64,000 nt of DNA from Geosiphon pyriformis (GCA_016748015.1 JAAOMT010000695.1:1-64000); one strand, 5' to 3'. Shown: positions 24,549 to 37,288, counted from the stretch's first letter. The notes: generated by a model from the letters alone, not told the origin. Numbers and translations are program-made.

Positions 24549-26074
24549 ATGATGTTAAATTATAATTACATTTATTCGTCTAAAAAAACTGTGGGAAAAG
24601 AAATTATTCTAGCGCTGTTTTTATCTTTTATTTTATTTAATTATTTGTCGCTTTTCAAAGATCAATTTACTAAATTTTTAAGAAAAACCACTCCCATCTC
24701 AGACAATTTGGCTCCAGCAAAATACACACTATTTTTACTCGAATTAAAATTGAATTTTACCCTTCAAGAAAAAATATATCAAAACGAACATGAAAAGAGA
24801 TCACTCTTTTCAAGAGCTACGGGATTTAACAATGATAAAAATTTTATCCCACCCAAGAAGTTTTTAAAAGATAAAGATCTTTTTAGACTTTTTACTACGA
24901 TGGCTCTCTGGGCAAATATTCCTTATTGTATTCCTAAGGCTTCAATATCAGGTCCAGGATTTATTGGTAAGATAGCTATCAAAATAAAAATTTTTTTTGT
25001 CGAAAATTTCACCATCATTCTTCTTTATTTATCAGGTGATGTTGCATACGATCCACAAGTTTCAATAATTTTTGGATATTTTGGCGGTAATTTTTGAAAA
25101 AAGTTTCTTTCTTTAAACCTTAAAGCAAAAAAAAAATTATTATTCCATTTTTTTTAAATTATTTAAAATTAGGGCCTAAAATAACCAAAACACAATTAGA
25201 AACTACCAAGTTTCAAATGATGAAATTGAGAGGAAATGGTTATTTTAAAGTTGATTTGCATTGGTGGACTATGTTAAGGGATCAATATTGTGATGCTTTT
25301 ATCAATAAAATAGAGCATGGAATTTACGAAATTAGAAATAGAATGGGATCAAAACAACGAATCGATATTTTTCTAACTGGGCATAGAGTTGGAGGATGTA
25401 AGAATTTTATAAAATCAATATTTTCATTCCAAAATTATAAAATAGATTTTAAATTGAAATTTTAACCATTCAATTACTATCAACTCAGTCTATGCCCAAA
25501 TATTAGGCTTTTTACTCCTGGGTTTCCTAGCTGTAGATGAAAATGTTAACATTCATGTTGTCACCTTTGGCTCTCCACGTCCAGGTGATTATCAACTTGC
25601 TAAACAAATCAACATTGGCTCTCCAATTCAAGGGAATTATCAAGTTTCTGAGCAAATTGACAAGCGAAGCAATAAATTAAATATGTACAGGGTTACGCAT
25701 ACTAATGAATTTTTTCCCCATTTCCCAAAATATTCGGTAACGGGTGTACAATATATACATCCTGGCACTGAGTATTGGATTGCGGGTATTGATTGTGATT
25801 GTAATGAGCCAATAGTTTATGAATGTCCAGGATTTTCAAAAAAAAGTCAAAAGAAATATGGTGAAAGTCTGGTATGTCTTCTTCTTTTGATTAAACTTTT
25901 AAAAAATTCTTAAGAATTAAAAGCTTAACAGTTTTGTTTTTTCTCATTTTGTAGCAATGTAATTTAGGGACAGATGGTACAGGAACAAGCACCCATGACA
26001 CCATTTATTTTGAAACTATATTTGAAGACTGCACGGAGTTTCTTGATGACCCTAGTTTTTTTCCAAGAAATTAA
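24549..26074 (+). CDS. Class-3 lipase-like protein C, most divergent member, Ser replaced by Arg
   Basis: Five exons (24549-24966, 25036-25086, 25173-25397, 25489-25871, 25955-26074) give 398 residues, all with GT-AG introns and consistent phases. One hydrophobic segment lies near residues 20-36 (IILALFLSFILFNYLSLF). Landmarks: ANIPYCIPKA; IIFGYFGG; the elbow LTGHRVGG with Arg228 at the Ser position; TFGSPRPGD; RVTHTNEFFPHF with Glu305 where the acid Asp is expected; IHPGTEYWI; DCDC; YECPG; QCNLGT; and THDTIYFE (His373). A 16-residue tandem duplication (GSPRPGDYQLAKQINI, then GSPIQGNYQVSEQIDK) widens the GxPRxG region. With two of three triad positions changed, it is the least likely of the five upstream genes to be an enzyme. 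It is the only family member here on the plus strand. Confidence 0.82.
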
Positions 26075-27289
26075 AAAGTAATGTGAAACTTAATATCCAA
26101 GTTTCTGGGACTATGAAAACTTTAAGAAAAATTGATTTTCGGAAAAAATATTTTCGGGTTCTTGGACGTTATAAAATAATTTTCTACAGAAATCAAAAAT
26201 ACCTTTTAATGAAGACCTTTCAAGAAATAAAGTCAATAGAATCTCATATGACTAATTTTATATATATATTACACAACAAGCAAATACAATTAATTTTTTA
26301 TATTTTGATAAAATAAGATTTGTTTAATAAAAATTTATTTATGGATATAAAAAGTTAAAATTAAGTTGTATACAATATCAATTCACTTGGAAAAAGGAAA
26401 TTGGTTAATACTTTAGATGAAATAATTTTTATGAGCTTGTGAAAATTATGATTATTTATTGATGAAAACAGAAAAATTCTTTTCTTTTAAATAAAAATAA
26501 ATATTATAAAAAGGAATTCCTATTTTGACCAAAGATAAAAATACAATTTTTTGATAAAAAACATAAACAATATCAAGAAATGGGAACTGTGTTAAAAGAA
26601 AGGGAGAGAAGTGTATAGCCAAAAAAAAAATCGATAAAATGAAATAGTCTTACATTGATTTTTAGAATTTTTTTGATAATGAGGGCGTAGAAGGATAACA
26701 ACAGTATTAATAAAGACTCCTTTATCTCAATGTCTTTTATTTTATTAGTAGGGTTTAAAGGTGAAAAAATTTTGAATATAATTTTTAATACTTTTAATTT
26801 CAAAGACATGGATTTTGAGAACATGGTCAAAATAATTTTAAAGTTTGACATATTTTCAGAAAAGAAAATATTAAAGTAACACATTTAAAAAATATTTCTT
26901 ATTTTCTAAATAATTTTCTTGTTTCACAAAGCGTTTCTATCAAAACTAATTCAAAAGTCTAAAATATAAAATATGTTGTATGAAGAATAATAATGTTTGA
27001 CGATATTTTTCTTTCTTTAAGGAGGTCTGACGAAAATTTTTTATAATTTTGTGTTTTAAGATAGCAATTTAAGTCACAAATTAGAACAATTTCTCAAGAT
27101 CGCAAAGAATTTTAAAGAGTGCAATAATATTGAAAGCTTTAAAATTATATCTAATTGGTTATTTTTATTAAAAAAATATTTATCTTTATATAATTTACTA
27201 ATTATTTAAAGAAAGACTTGAAAATTTGAAATGTATACAAAAATGCGTCTCTAAAAAAATCTTGTAAAAACGAATATTATACACACATT
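26075..27289. other. AT-rich intergenic region
   Basis: No gene seen. The minus-strand frame 26573-26884 is Phe/Ile/Lys-rich with no motif and looks like chance in AT-rich DNA. Confidence 0.45.
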
Positions 27290-28015
27290 ATTAGACGGTC
27301 CGCTAATTGTGTTAAAAATTGTTATAAATGATTAGAATCAACAAAAGTTTAGTAATCCTTTAAAAAGAATTAATAATGGTCGAAAATTTATTATTTATAA
27401 ATGTTCTAAAAGTCAAATTCTCGGGAGAAATTAAAAAAATTTAGTAAATAAGAAAGATGTCAAAACATCTGCTTACTGCCGATATCTCATCTAAAATGCA
27501 ACTTCTATCTCCATTAGAACTTTAATGAGAATTTTAAAAAAAAAAACAATATTAAACTCTTAAAAAGTGGGCTAAAACCTACAGGAATTGAACCAAGGAA
27601 GATTATCAACGCATTCTTTGAACAAAAGAATCCTTTAAAACTACCGATTCTTTTGAAAAATTTCATAGCATAGATGTACCCTTTCAAGTATGACTGGTGA
27701 AATATGTGGAGACCAATGATTATGACAAACAAAGAAGCAATATTCCAGCAAGATAACGCTCTAATTTATAAGTGCAAGTTTTTTAAAGAACTCCAAAATA
27801 ATCTTGGAATTGTGACTTTGGAATGGTCTCCAAAATTATCAGACCTTAGTTTAATAAAAAAAATATGGAGAAAATTTAAAAATTGGAATCATCAAAACCG
27901 AGAGCTACAAACAGAAACTGACTTGTAGAAGGCAGTCTTTACAGTTTGGAATTCTATTCCATTAAAAACAATTCTTCAATTTATTTATTAGATGCCGAAA
28001 TCGTATTAAAAAAGT
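27290..28015 (+). mobile_element. Tc1/mariner-family transposon relic with transposase C-terminus
   Basis: The coding remnant (about 27704-28015) reads IFQQDNALIYKCKFFKELQ, then LEWSPKLSDLSLIKKIWRKF. This aligns with the Tc1/mariner transposase block QQDNAPxH ... WPxxSPDLNPIExxW. The acidic residue of the final PIE is lost (SLIKK), and stops follow (ETDL stop; LQFIY stop MPKSY, matching the usual xxSMPxR tail). The presumed 5' end at 27290-27310 carries GGTCCGCTAATTG, shared with the remnant at 17100-17300. I could not find the inverted copy of that end on the 3' side. Inactive. Confidence 0.72.
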
Positions 28016-28184
28016 TATAAAAAGAAAAGTTTGTTTTTCAATAATAAAATTATTTTTATAACTTTTATCGGGTAAAAATAATAACTATTATTTTTTATCT
28101 TAAAAATATCCTCTTAATTTTATGTCACCAGTCTGAAAAATAAAGTAAGGATTTTTACTTTCTTTTCAAAAAATTTTAAACGAA

Positions 28185-29633
28185 TTAACTACAATCTCCC
28201 ATTCTAATGTCGAAATAAGGCCCATCATGAAAAAAATCATCCGGAACGTTGATGATTGATTGTCCTCCATTACACTCCTAAAGAGAAGAATTTTTTCAAA
28301 ATTTTATTGATTCAAAAGATTTTCTTTAAAAAAAAAAACCTACCATATTCTCACTATTCCATTTCTCAATCCATATTTCTCTTTGAGTCAATTTAAGTAA
28401 TCGATTATTACAATCCCAATATGAATATGGATGAAAATTAACATCATCGGAACAATTGCAATTTTCTAATGGCTCAATCCAGATTTCAAACCCAAAATGT
28501 TTCCACTTCAATAGATCACGAGGAAAGTGTGGAACATGGTCATTTCCATGGGTTATACGATGATGTGTAATTATATCATTTGCAAAGTTACTGAATTGGT
28601 TATTCCCAATTCTCGGAGCTCCAAATGTGATAATCTGTTGTCCAATGTTATTCACATCTATTTCAGGCCATAACTTCGATTGAGTAATCTCATATCTTTG
28701 AATAGCCCATCGGATACCAGCGATTGAGGCATATGCTATTATTTCAGAAATATAAAGTATTTCAGATTTTTGATTATCGAAACTGAAAAAAAAAAATCTT
28801 TAGTTTCCCAAACCTCCACCAATACCATGCCCAACGAAAAAAATTTCCCTCGTGTTGGGACTTTTTTTTAAAACTTCCCGCATCGTTTCTAAAATTCTGG
28901 GAAACATGGATTCAATAATTTCCGAGAATAGTTTATTAACACGGGCACCATGGTCAAATATTGGGAAGCCTTTCACTTCAAATAAAATTTGTTCATGGAT
29001 TATATTGGGCCAGGTAATCTTTTTTATTTTCTAAGAAATAAATAAATAAATTTCTATTTAGTGAATTTAATTCTGACATTCTATTTCAGGAAATAAAAAA
29101 TAATTACTGGTCCTCCAAAGTACACAACTAAAGCCGTATAAAATTCTTGATTTTTTACAAATCCCAATTTGACTAAAGAGTAAAAATTTAAGATAAATAT
29201 CAAAAAATAATTTTTGATATGAAGTTGACCTAAATCAATTGTTTTATTCTGAAAGGATCAAACCAGTTATAGATCCATTTGTTGAGTTGCAATAGGAGTC
29301 ACTTGCAAGGTATGCCAACTGTTTATAAAGTGAGAATAAATATTTGTCAGTTTCTATTAAAGTTTTAGGCAACGATTGAGATCGTTTTGTGACTCGATTA
29401 AATTTGAAAGGAACTTTAATTTGATTTTTCCAATTAACTATGATTGGAAAAGTGAGATTTTCATTCTGTTTGAAGAAATTTTGAATTTTTAGAGCTTTAT
29501 GAGAAACTATCCAATCTTCAAAATTTTCATGCGACCAAAACTGAAATGCAAAGTATATAAATATTGGAAGGATAATTTTTCTTCTCGATAAAATTTTGAA
29601 AGCTTTCATGGCAAAATCTTTAAAAGAAGTCAT
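28185..29633 (-). CDS. Class-3 lipase-like protein D, nucleophile serine replaced by glycine
   Basis: Five exons (29633-29264, 29172-29108, 29030-28814, 28735-28344, 28277-28185) give 378 residues. The start is the ATG at 29633 (MTSFKDFAMKAF); the frame open to 29645 uses a TTG. A hydrophobic segment follows at about 18-32 (IILPIFIYFAFQFW). Landmarks: ASDSYC; VVYFGGPK; FFVGHGIGG with Gly214 in place of Ser; TFGAPRIGN; RITHGNDHVPHF (Asp283); KHFGFEIWI; NCNC; YWDCN; ECNGGQ; and FFHDGPYFD (His365). The donors of introns 1 and 3 are GTTTGA and GTTTGG, weaker than elsewhere. The small second exon (65 nt) is supported by frame continuity and by similarity to VVYFGG in gene C. It belongs to the same serine-less family. 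Confidence 0.8.
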
Positions 29634-31608
29634 TATGCTCTTCAAACACCATAAATTGGGTTCCTAGTTATTATCTGCTTTAAATTGTTTTTCGGCAATT
29701 TATCATGTTCCGAGATAAAATAGAACATTTCAAACAAATTCATCAAAACAAAAACATATTTATGTATTTATTTGTATATTATCATGCGAACTGCCATTTT
29801 GGATCTTATTCCAAAATATTTGACAGCCAACAAGAAAATCTTTTAATTAAGAACATAACATATGCAAGACCCTTAAAAACATAATAAAATTCAAGGGAAA
29901 TCTCGCTGAATTTCAAAAAAGTATGTGTATAAAGGCCCTAAATAATGGAAAAGTAGATCTGAAGTTTAAGTAAATTAAAATCTGGAGTAAACAAATTTTG
30001 AAAAATAGCAAGGAAAAATCGAAGCCATTAAGTCAAAAAATTTGAATAGAAAATATTGTTTAAGATTTTTCACATGTATTTTTTTGATAATCTAGCCAAA
30101 TTCTTTCATATAAATATTTGAATTTTTTCTTTATGAATTAGAACAGCAAAATTTTTAGCTAAAAAAAATTCAAATAACATAATTAAAATACATATATATG
30201 TTCAATTTTTATTTTGAAAATAAACTTAGCTTGTATATTTTCAAATAAATTTAATTATAACTTGATAAGTAAATAGTTTTTTTCTTTTCGAAAAATAATA
30301 GGTTCAATAAATATTAAACTTTTTAAAAATTATAATTGATTTAAAAACTTGATTAATATGTAATAATAAAAATAGGAAATAAAAATAATATAAAATAGAA
30401 TAAAAGTTTTTCTATGTAAAAAGTATAAATAAAATAATGTTCAAATAGTTAAAAAATTAACAAATATGTTTGTTTAATTTATATTATATTATTAAATCAA
30501 TTAAAATTAAACTATTCAAAACAAGTTATGTATTTGCATAAAAATAAAAAGCTTTTATAAAAATTATTATTTTTCAACTATTAACATCTTTTATAATTTG
30601 AAAAATTAAAATTATGAACTGCAAACTTCATTTTACACTCGTAAAAATAATTTTTAACTATAATTTATCAATCAATGAATAAGCCTGTGGTTTTAAAATC
30701 CAGCTTCATCCAACATAAAAGCAAAAAAAAATTGAATTAACTTTTATCAACATTTCAATACAACTAATAGTTAATATTTTAAAGAAGAATATTTAAATAT
30801 TGCTTGAAGTTGTCTTTATTTTTTTTTGTTAATTATATCATAAATAATTCATAATTATATATACTAGATTTTTAGATATGTGATTTATTTATAACTTTTA
30901 AACTTTTTAAATAATATACATCCTAAGGAATATACATTCAGATACAGTTATAATGAATTATTTTTTTTATGCTTTTATTACGTTAAATCTTATACTGGTC
31001 ATCTATAACATCTATTGTAAATTTTGGTATAATCTAAAAAATACAATAAATTTCTAATTAAAAAAATATAAATTTAACAATTTTTTTAATATTGTCAAAG
31101 AGATAGCCCAATTATTTACTATTAAAAATAACTTTTATATACTTATAATACACAAATATCTTAGTTAATACTAAATTTTTTAATATATTGTTACAAAATT
31201 TTATTCTTAAATCTATTTTTTACCATTTTTAAAGCTATAAACAAAATTTTCTTATAATAAAAATATGAGAAATTTTTCTTTTCCAGCCAATAAACTTTAT
31301 ATTTTGAAATTCTTTTCTAGGTTGCATATGATCAAAGGTATATTGCTGTTTATGTAAATATGATAAGCTATATTTTAAAGCAAATATTCAAAAACTAATT
31401 GAAGTATTTTTTATTAATTAAGTATATTTTTTGAAACAAAATTTATGAAACTGAAAATAAGTTAATATCTTTTTTGTTTTGCAATATTCTAAAAAAAAAT
31501 CTATTATATCAAATAACTTAAAAGCTCTTAAACTGTATTTTTTGAGTTTTATTAAAAAGATGTTTATTTTTATTTTCCAATAACAGTTTCATTTCTATTA
31601 ATTCAAAG
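29634..31608. other. Very AT-rich intergenic region
   Basis: No gene seen. The sequence is largely A/T runs with no open frame of protein-like composition. Confidence 0.5.
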
Positions 31609-31761
31609 GCACCATTTTTGAAAACTGTTTGGGAACGTGACAAAAACGCTGCCCAAAACGTAAGAGATATTCTTCTTTATTATGTGACTAAGAGTGAAGG
31701 AGAGAGACGAAAAATTGTTTTATCGGATACAAATACAATTAACTACCCTTGGCAAGAATGA
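31609..31761 (+). mobile_element. Possible TnpB/Fanzor-like C-terminal relic
   Basis: An isolated 50-residue open stretch ending in TGA contains KTVWERDKNAAQNVRDILLY, followed by EGERRK. The RD-x-NAA-x-N pattern is what ends the RuvC domain in TnpB and eukaryotic Fanzor proteins (NRDxNAAxN). The stretch is richer in G/C than its surroundings. Nothing recognisable lies upstream, so it would be a short relic. The call rests on one motif and could be wrong. Confidence 0.42.
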
Positions 31762-33091
31762 ATAGCTTGTGGGCAAAAACGATGGTTCCCATGTTATCTA
31801 TAAAGTCGTAGTCTCTATCGAAGATGTATGCTTAATTTGAATATGTGAAGCTATGCATTAAGAAACTGGAAATTTTATAAAAACTCTAAAATAAGCAAAG
31901 ACCAAGCTGGAAACCACTAAGCCAAAAAAATAAATTCTTTGTATGTAATTGGAGGCATTTAAAATTTATGAAATTGAAATTTTTGAATGTAGTTTGTATA
32001 TTTAATATGAATCATATAATTAATTTATAACGGCTTATTTTATCTTTTCACTTTTATCAATATTAAAAATATTTGTATATTTTTTTTAATTTAATTAATA
32101 AATCTTTATTATGATGTTATTTTTTTATAGTTATTTTACTATATTTATTTAACTTATACTTGTATTATATTCTCTGAGAACTAAGAAACTTAAGCTTAAC
32201 TTTATTTTCACCTTAAGACACTTCAATGGAGCAGGTATACATTCATTGGAGATCCAGTAATTTATATGTGTCAAATACTTTTAAAATTTAAAATAGTGGG
32301 AACTGTGATATACTGCACTTAAAGCTCTAAATCTTATGATATTTATTCTAATTTTTTTTACTTTGTAAACTTCACAACTTCTTGATTTTTGATAGTATAA
32401 AGTGTAACAAACTTTCAGAAACATATGAAGAAAGTGAAACTTTTTTTTAAATTGTTTAATTCTTTCAATTTCATACTTATACAATCAATAGTTTTTAACT
32501 ATCTTTGAATATTTTTGATAAATTTTTACTGCCCTTTTTATCTACAAATATTTCTGACAAATTCGACCTTTCCGAAAAAATATTCTGTTCTGTTCGAATC
32601 TAGCAAATTAAAAAGGTCCTTTCTTTCAGCTGAAACTTACTATAACTGGCTCGTTTGAAACAGCGAAAAACATAACATGCTAAAGAGAAATCACAGTGAT
32701 TGAAAAAGTTACAGGGGTAAAATTTTTGCAAATTAGCTGATATGTTCGTTTGCATTGAAATTAACCGAAATATTTTCCATTTTATCATTTTTGCAGTGAA
32801 TGTCTCTAATCTTGGAACTTTTAAAGAAATCTCACTATTCTTATTTCTTTTAAGTCAGCTTTATCTATATAACGAGTAAAAAACACAATACTTAAAAGCT
32901 AACATTATATTTTTAGAATTTAGTTGAATAAACTTTAATTAGCTTGCATGAATAGGTAATCTCTAAAGAGAGATTATAATATAAAATTATAATGAAAAAA
33001 TTATTAAGACTCCTAAAAAACATTTGCCTCACACTCAAATCATTAATTGATATAAGGATGCTATTTCATTACATTGATTAATTAGCTCATA
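31762..33091. other. AT-rich intergenic region
   Basis: No supported gene. Minus-strand frames at 32281-32484 and 32600-32788 carry no motif I recognise. They may be chance or eroded repeats. Confidence 0.45.
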
Positions 33092-34567
33092 TTACATACA
33101 GTCACCCATCGTTATACCAAAATAAGGACCAAAGTGATTATCCCTGCTGGAGTCTGTAATTGTTTGTCCAGCGTTACATTCCTAAAATTATTATTTATTC
33201 ATAAAATAAAAATATAAAGTTTTATTAAGCTTATAAATTTCAGAAGAAGAAATAATTTATATTATAGATAAAATTATTTCTTCACGAACCATATTTTCCA
33301 TCGCTAGATTATCACCAGGAGTCCAAAACCTTTCCCGAATAAATTGTTGTATTCTAACTAACTTTTTTTCTTGATTATCTTCTAATTGTCCACAATCCCA
33401 TATAACCTTGTCTGTGTTTTGGGAACAATTACAATCTATTTCAATCCATATTTCTCTTTCATGATGTTGCATTATTGTGCTCTCATTTTCAATTGGAGGA
33501 AAATGTGGGAAATAATCATTGTAATGAGTTATTCTTATAACCCTTACTATTTCATTCATCATTCTAGCAAACATAATATTTCCGACTCTTGGTTGACCCA
33601 AAGTACCAATAGAAATATCAAGTGGTAAATTTGAATCCAAAAGATTCATTATTACAAATGATAGGCCTGCTATGGCGGCATAAGCTATTTGTTTTTTAAT
33701 TAAAAAGAAAAAGAGTGTCAAAATTAGTAAAATAAAAAATATGATATCCTTCCCTCTATTAAAAGAACTAACCACCACCAACACCATGTCCACAAAAAAT
33801 AACCCTCTTATATCCACTATCTTTTAGTAAAATATTAACTTTGTGGTTAAGAAATTTCATCATCAATGAAACATCATCAAACCATTCTTGATCTACTTTT
33901 ACTAATTCATTTTTCTTCATTCCTGGGACACTAAATGTTACAAGCTGGTTTTTTCTAGCTTGCCATTGTGTTTTTGTGAAATGGGGGCCTTTAAAATACG
34001 CAATGATTGTTTTGATTCCATCTGATTTTGTTACATCAGCTTTTAGATTTATAAGAATAAATAAATAAGGAAAAATTTTAAACCAGATTAATTTGGTTCA
34101 AAAATCAATTAATTGAATAATACTCAATTTCATGAAATACCAGTAATTTTATCCTGTTGCTTTATCGATTTTCCAATTTGATTATAAGGAAAGCAATAAG
34201 GAAAATTTGAAGCCGTAGCTATCAATTGTAATTTTAAATTGTAGAGTTCGTTATTGGTAAGGCTAATTACTCGTTTCTTAGGGTATCCTTCATTATTGTG
34301 AGCTGATTTTTTTGAAAAAAAATTAAAGCTGTTATTTTTAAATGTTTTTATTGGAAATGATAATTGAGGAATTTCTGGAATTTCATTGTAATTTTTTGGC
34401 TTTATAGTTAAGAAATGGAGTGAAAAAGAACATGGGAATTTGAGGTCATTGAAATAGTAAAAAATTTTGGCCAGAAAAATTATTTTAAATAACAATATTA
34501 AAAAGATAGAACAAAATTTCTTTGATTTGAATAAAAAGAATTCTTGCATTTTTAACATGATCTGCAT
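33092..34567 (-). CDS. Class-3 lipase-like protein E, nucleophile serine replaced by glycine
   Basis: Four exons (34567-34141, 34039-33773, 33684-33290, 33181-33092) give 392 residues; the exon plan is the same as gene A. A hydrophobic anchor lies at about 20-36 (IFLILLFKIIFLAKIFYYF). Landmarks: SNFPYCFPYN; IIAYFKGPHF; FCGHGVGG with Gly228 for Ser; LGQPRVGN; RITHYNDYFPHF (Asp288); HHEREIWI; DCNC; WDCG; ECNAGQ; and DNHFGPYFG (His379). The donor of intron 3 is GTTCGT, less usual. It is closest to gene A (AYAAIAGLSF, IMN and the HHERE block are shared), suggesting a duplication inside the cluster. Exon 2 contains the GHG motif in a different frame from the long open frame 33257-33817, which reads through the intron. 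Confidence 0.83.
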
Positions 34568-36062
34568 ACTCCTAAAAAGACTTTGATATAGGTGAAAATT
34601 TATTGTTATTTTTCTAACAAAAGTAAATATTGACTGAAAGCTATGCCTCCTCGTTATAAACTTTAAGTTTGCAAATACTGAAAATCCTCATTGCATGGTC
34701 ACCCTCGTTAATCCGAAGTTGATTGCCGGATTAAATCTACCTCAGTTTACAACAATATTATTGTTATTACCTCCTGTCACTATTAATATTGTTGTTACAT
34801 GTCTACTATAAAATTATAAGTAGGAAATTTTCATCTTAATTTTTTATTTCAAAATACCTATATATAAAAGTAAATAAACAAATTTATAATCAAGCGTCTG
34901 ATAATTTTATATTACATGTTTTTTTTTTAGATAATTACAATAATAATGGTAGGATTTGACATTTAAAAAAAATATTTTTAAGTATAAATTTTAATAATAA
35001 CACATAAAATACATTTCAAATTTTGAGATTTGTTAGAGATTGTACTTTAATAAGTTATTGAATTGATTTGTTTAGGTTTTTTGAAATTAATAAAATTTTT
35101 TAATTATTCAGGTATAAATTTAATATTGTTTTTTTAAATTGATAATTTGTAATTAATTAAAATAATTAAAATTATTTTTTTATTATAAAATTTTTAATCG
35201 TATTATTTATAAATGTAAATTATTAGGAATTTTTTATTTTAATTTTTTTTATATTATATTATGAATTTCTTGTTTTATAATAATAAAAAATAAAGTATAA
35301 TTTATATTATATTTCAATGTTAATAATTTAGTAAATTAAATTATTTATTGTTTACAATTTTAATTAAAATTATTAATAAAAAAATATTTTTTAAAACTAC
35401 AATTTATTGTTGAATTCAAAATAATTGAAAAACCATCTTTAATCATAATAACTATTAATTATATACTTGAATTAGTTAACAGTCAGCTTGCTTTTTCATG
35501 TTGAAAATGATGAAAAGATCAAAAGTTTTAATTTGTTGTCACATTAAAAATTTGGTCAGATTTATGTGTAACAAGAAGAAAATTACAAATCACAAAAAAA
35601 TGCAAGATTTCTCAATTTGATATTATATATAGACAAAATTTTGATTAAATAAAGTTTTCAAACATAAATTTTATTGTCTTTTAAATAATTTTTTAAATCA
35701 AATATGTCGGCTTTATTTATACACCATAATGTGTATGTAATTTTAAAAATTTAAATTTATTAAAACTAAAAAATTTAAATTCATTAAAACTATCATGATA
35801 GGTAAAGAAAATAATTTTTTTTACGTGTAAATTTTTTTGAGTTGTGATCTTAAAGTTAAACATAATTCTGTTTCATAATGTGATTAAAATTAAAAAAATA
35901 TTGTAAAGATAAATAAAATTATTCAATATAAGAGAAATAAAATATTAAATGTTATACTTAGAATACTAAAAATAATTTAAGTTGTGAGTGCAATACAATA
36001 TTCAATAATAAATTATGTGAAAAAGAGTTTTTTCCTTGTTAAACATATCAACCTAAAAATAG
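34568..36062. other. Very AT-rich intergenic region
   Basis: No gene seen. Long A/T-only stretches dominate, especially 35080-35400. Confidence 0.5.
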
Positions 36063-36708
36063 TGTTATGGTCGAATGTAACACGCTAATGAATAACAATG
36101 GAGAACAATATTTTTAATGGTGATAAAAATAATAAAAGGATAATTCAACTTTAATGAGTCAATTGAATTAGTAAGGATTCAATGTGCAAGATAAGTCTCA
36201 TAAATATCTCAGTTCCTATTCTTTCCAAAAAGGTAACAAGGGAATCTGAAGGTAGAAGGATAGTCTGTACTGTCAACAAAAGATAACACAATGGTATAAT
36301 TTTACGTCTCATGTCGGTGCTTTTAGAATTCAATATCAGGTATCAGTTGTACTTACCAGTAAATGTTTATTCAATATACTTCACAAAAACTAACAAATCA
36401 TACAAATCAAGAAAAGAAAAGGGAAAAGAAATAGTGAAAAGGAATTAAAGGAGTTTATATCGTTGTATTGATCTTTGTTTTAAATGAATTGATCTGATTT
36501 TGAATGAATTTCTACAGCTTTGGAAAGTCTCACTTATAAACTGTTAAAAAGGGATCAATTATCAGGTCATTGATTACAAGTCAACGACTAAGTTAATGAT
36601 CAAGTCAATGATATAATTCTAAAAATAGGGTGGCTAATTAAAGACATCAGTGGCTAATACATGTGACTAAATAAATAAAATTAAAAAGTAAAAGTTTCAA
36701 CCGTAACA
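36063..36708 (-). mobile_element. Probable solo LTR (646 bp) with target-site duplication
   Basis: The ends are imperfect inverted repeats: TGTTATGGTCGAA at one end and, on the other strand, TGTTACGGTTGAA. They give the TGTTA...TAACA termini typical of LTRs. The four bases ATAG flank both sides (36059-36062 and 36709-36712); because of a shared A, a five-base AATAG reading is also possible. Read on the minus strand it has a TATA-like TTTATAAGTGAG near 36540 and an AATAAACA near 36370, the expected order in an LTR. No internal retrotransposon coding is seen, hence solo. A non-autonomous terminal-repeat DNA element is the alternative. Confidence 0.6.
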
Positions 36709-37288
36709 ATAGTGTGTAACGGGAAAAGTAAGATTCATATAAAATGAATATGATAGACTTCATTTTCATTATTTCAATTTCCAGCTTTGTAAATAATTTA
36801 CATTAAAAATGAACTTTTTCAGTTAAAAAACGTAGCAAGTTAAAGCTATTATGAGGGGGGTAACGTTCCTTAGTAAACTCACTAAGCTAGTGATCTTTCA
36901 CTGTACAATAAAATGCTCAAAAGTCGGGATAATTGAGCGCAAAGGCAGTAATGGTTGTATCAAAGAGATTACGCTACATGTATCAAGAAAAGTAGGAAAA
37001 TATTTTTACATAAATTCTTGGTCTCTGTAAATGATTTCTATTAATTTAGATACAGAGAGAGAGTAGAAATTTTATATCGCACAATTGACAAATAAACATT
37101 TTAAAGCATTTAGATATATGAAAAACTTACTAATTACTACGCGAATGCCCATAAAAATTCAAAAGCAGAAATCTGTTTGAATGAGCCAAAGTTCATCTTA
37201 GAAAACCCTTATTTTCTGATGAAACGGCATTGCAACTATTTCCAAACACGATTGAGCACTAATAAAATGGGAAAAAATTAGTTTGTCC
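36709..37288. other. Spacer between LTR and transposon relic
   Basis: No gene seen. It may include the eroded 5' part of the Tc1/mariner element that follows. Confidence 0.4.

Noticed and set aside
33257-33817. Lipase-like gene E as one long open frame beginning MDIRGLFFVD
   Set aside because: That start is the GHGVGG exon read in the wrong frame through an intron; the spliced model restores the conserved elbow.
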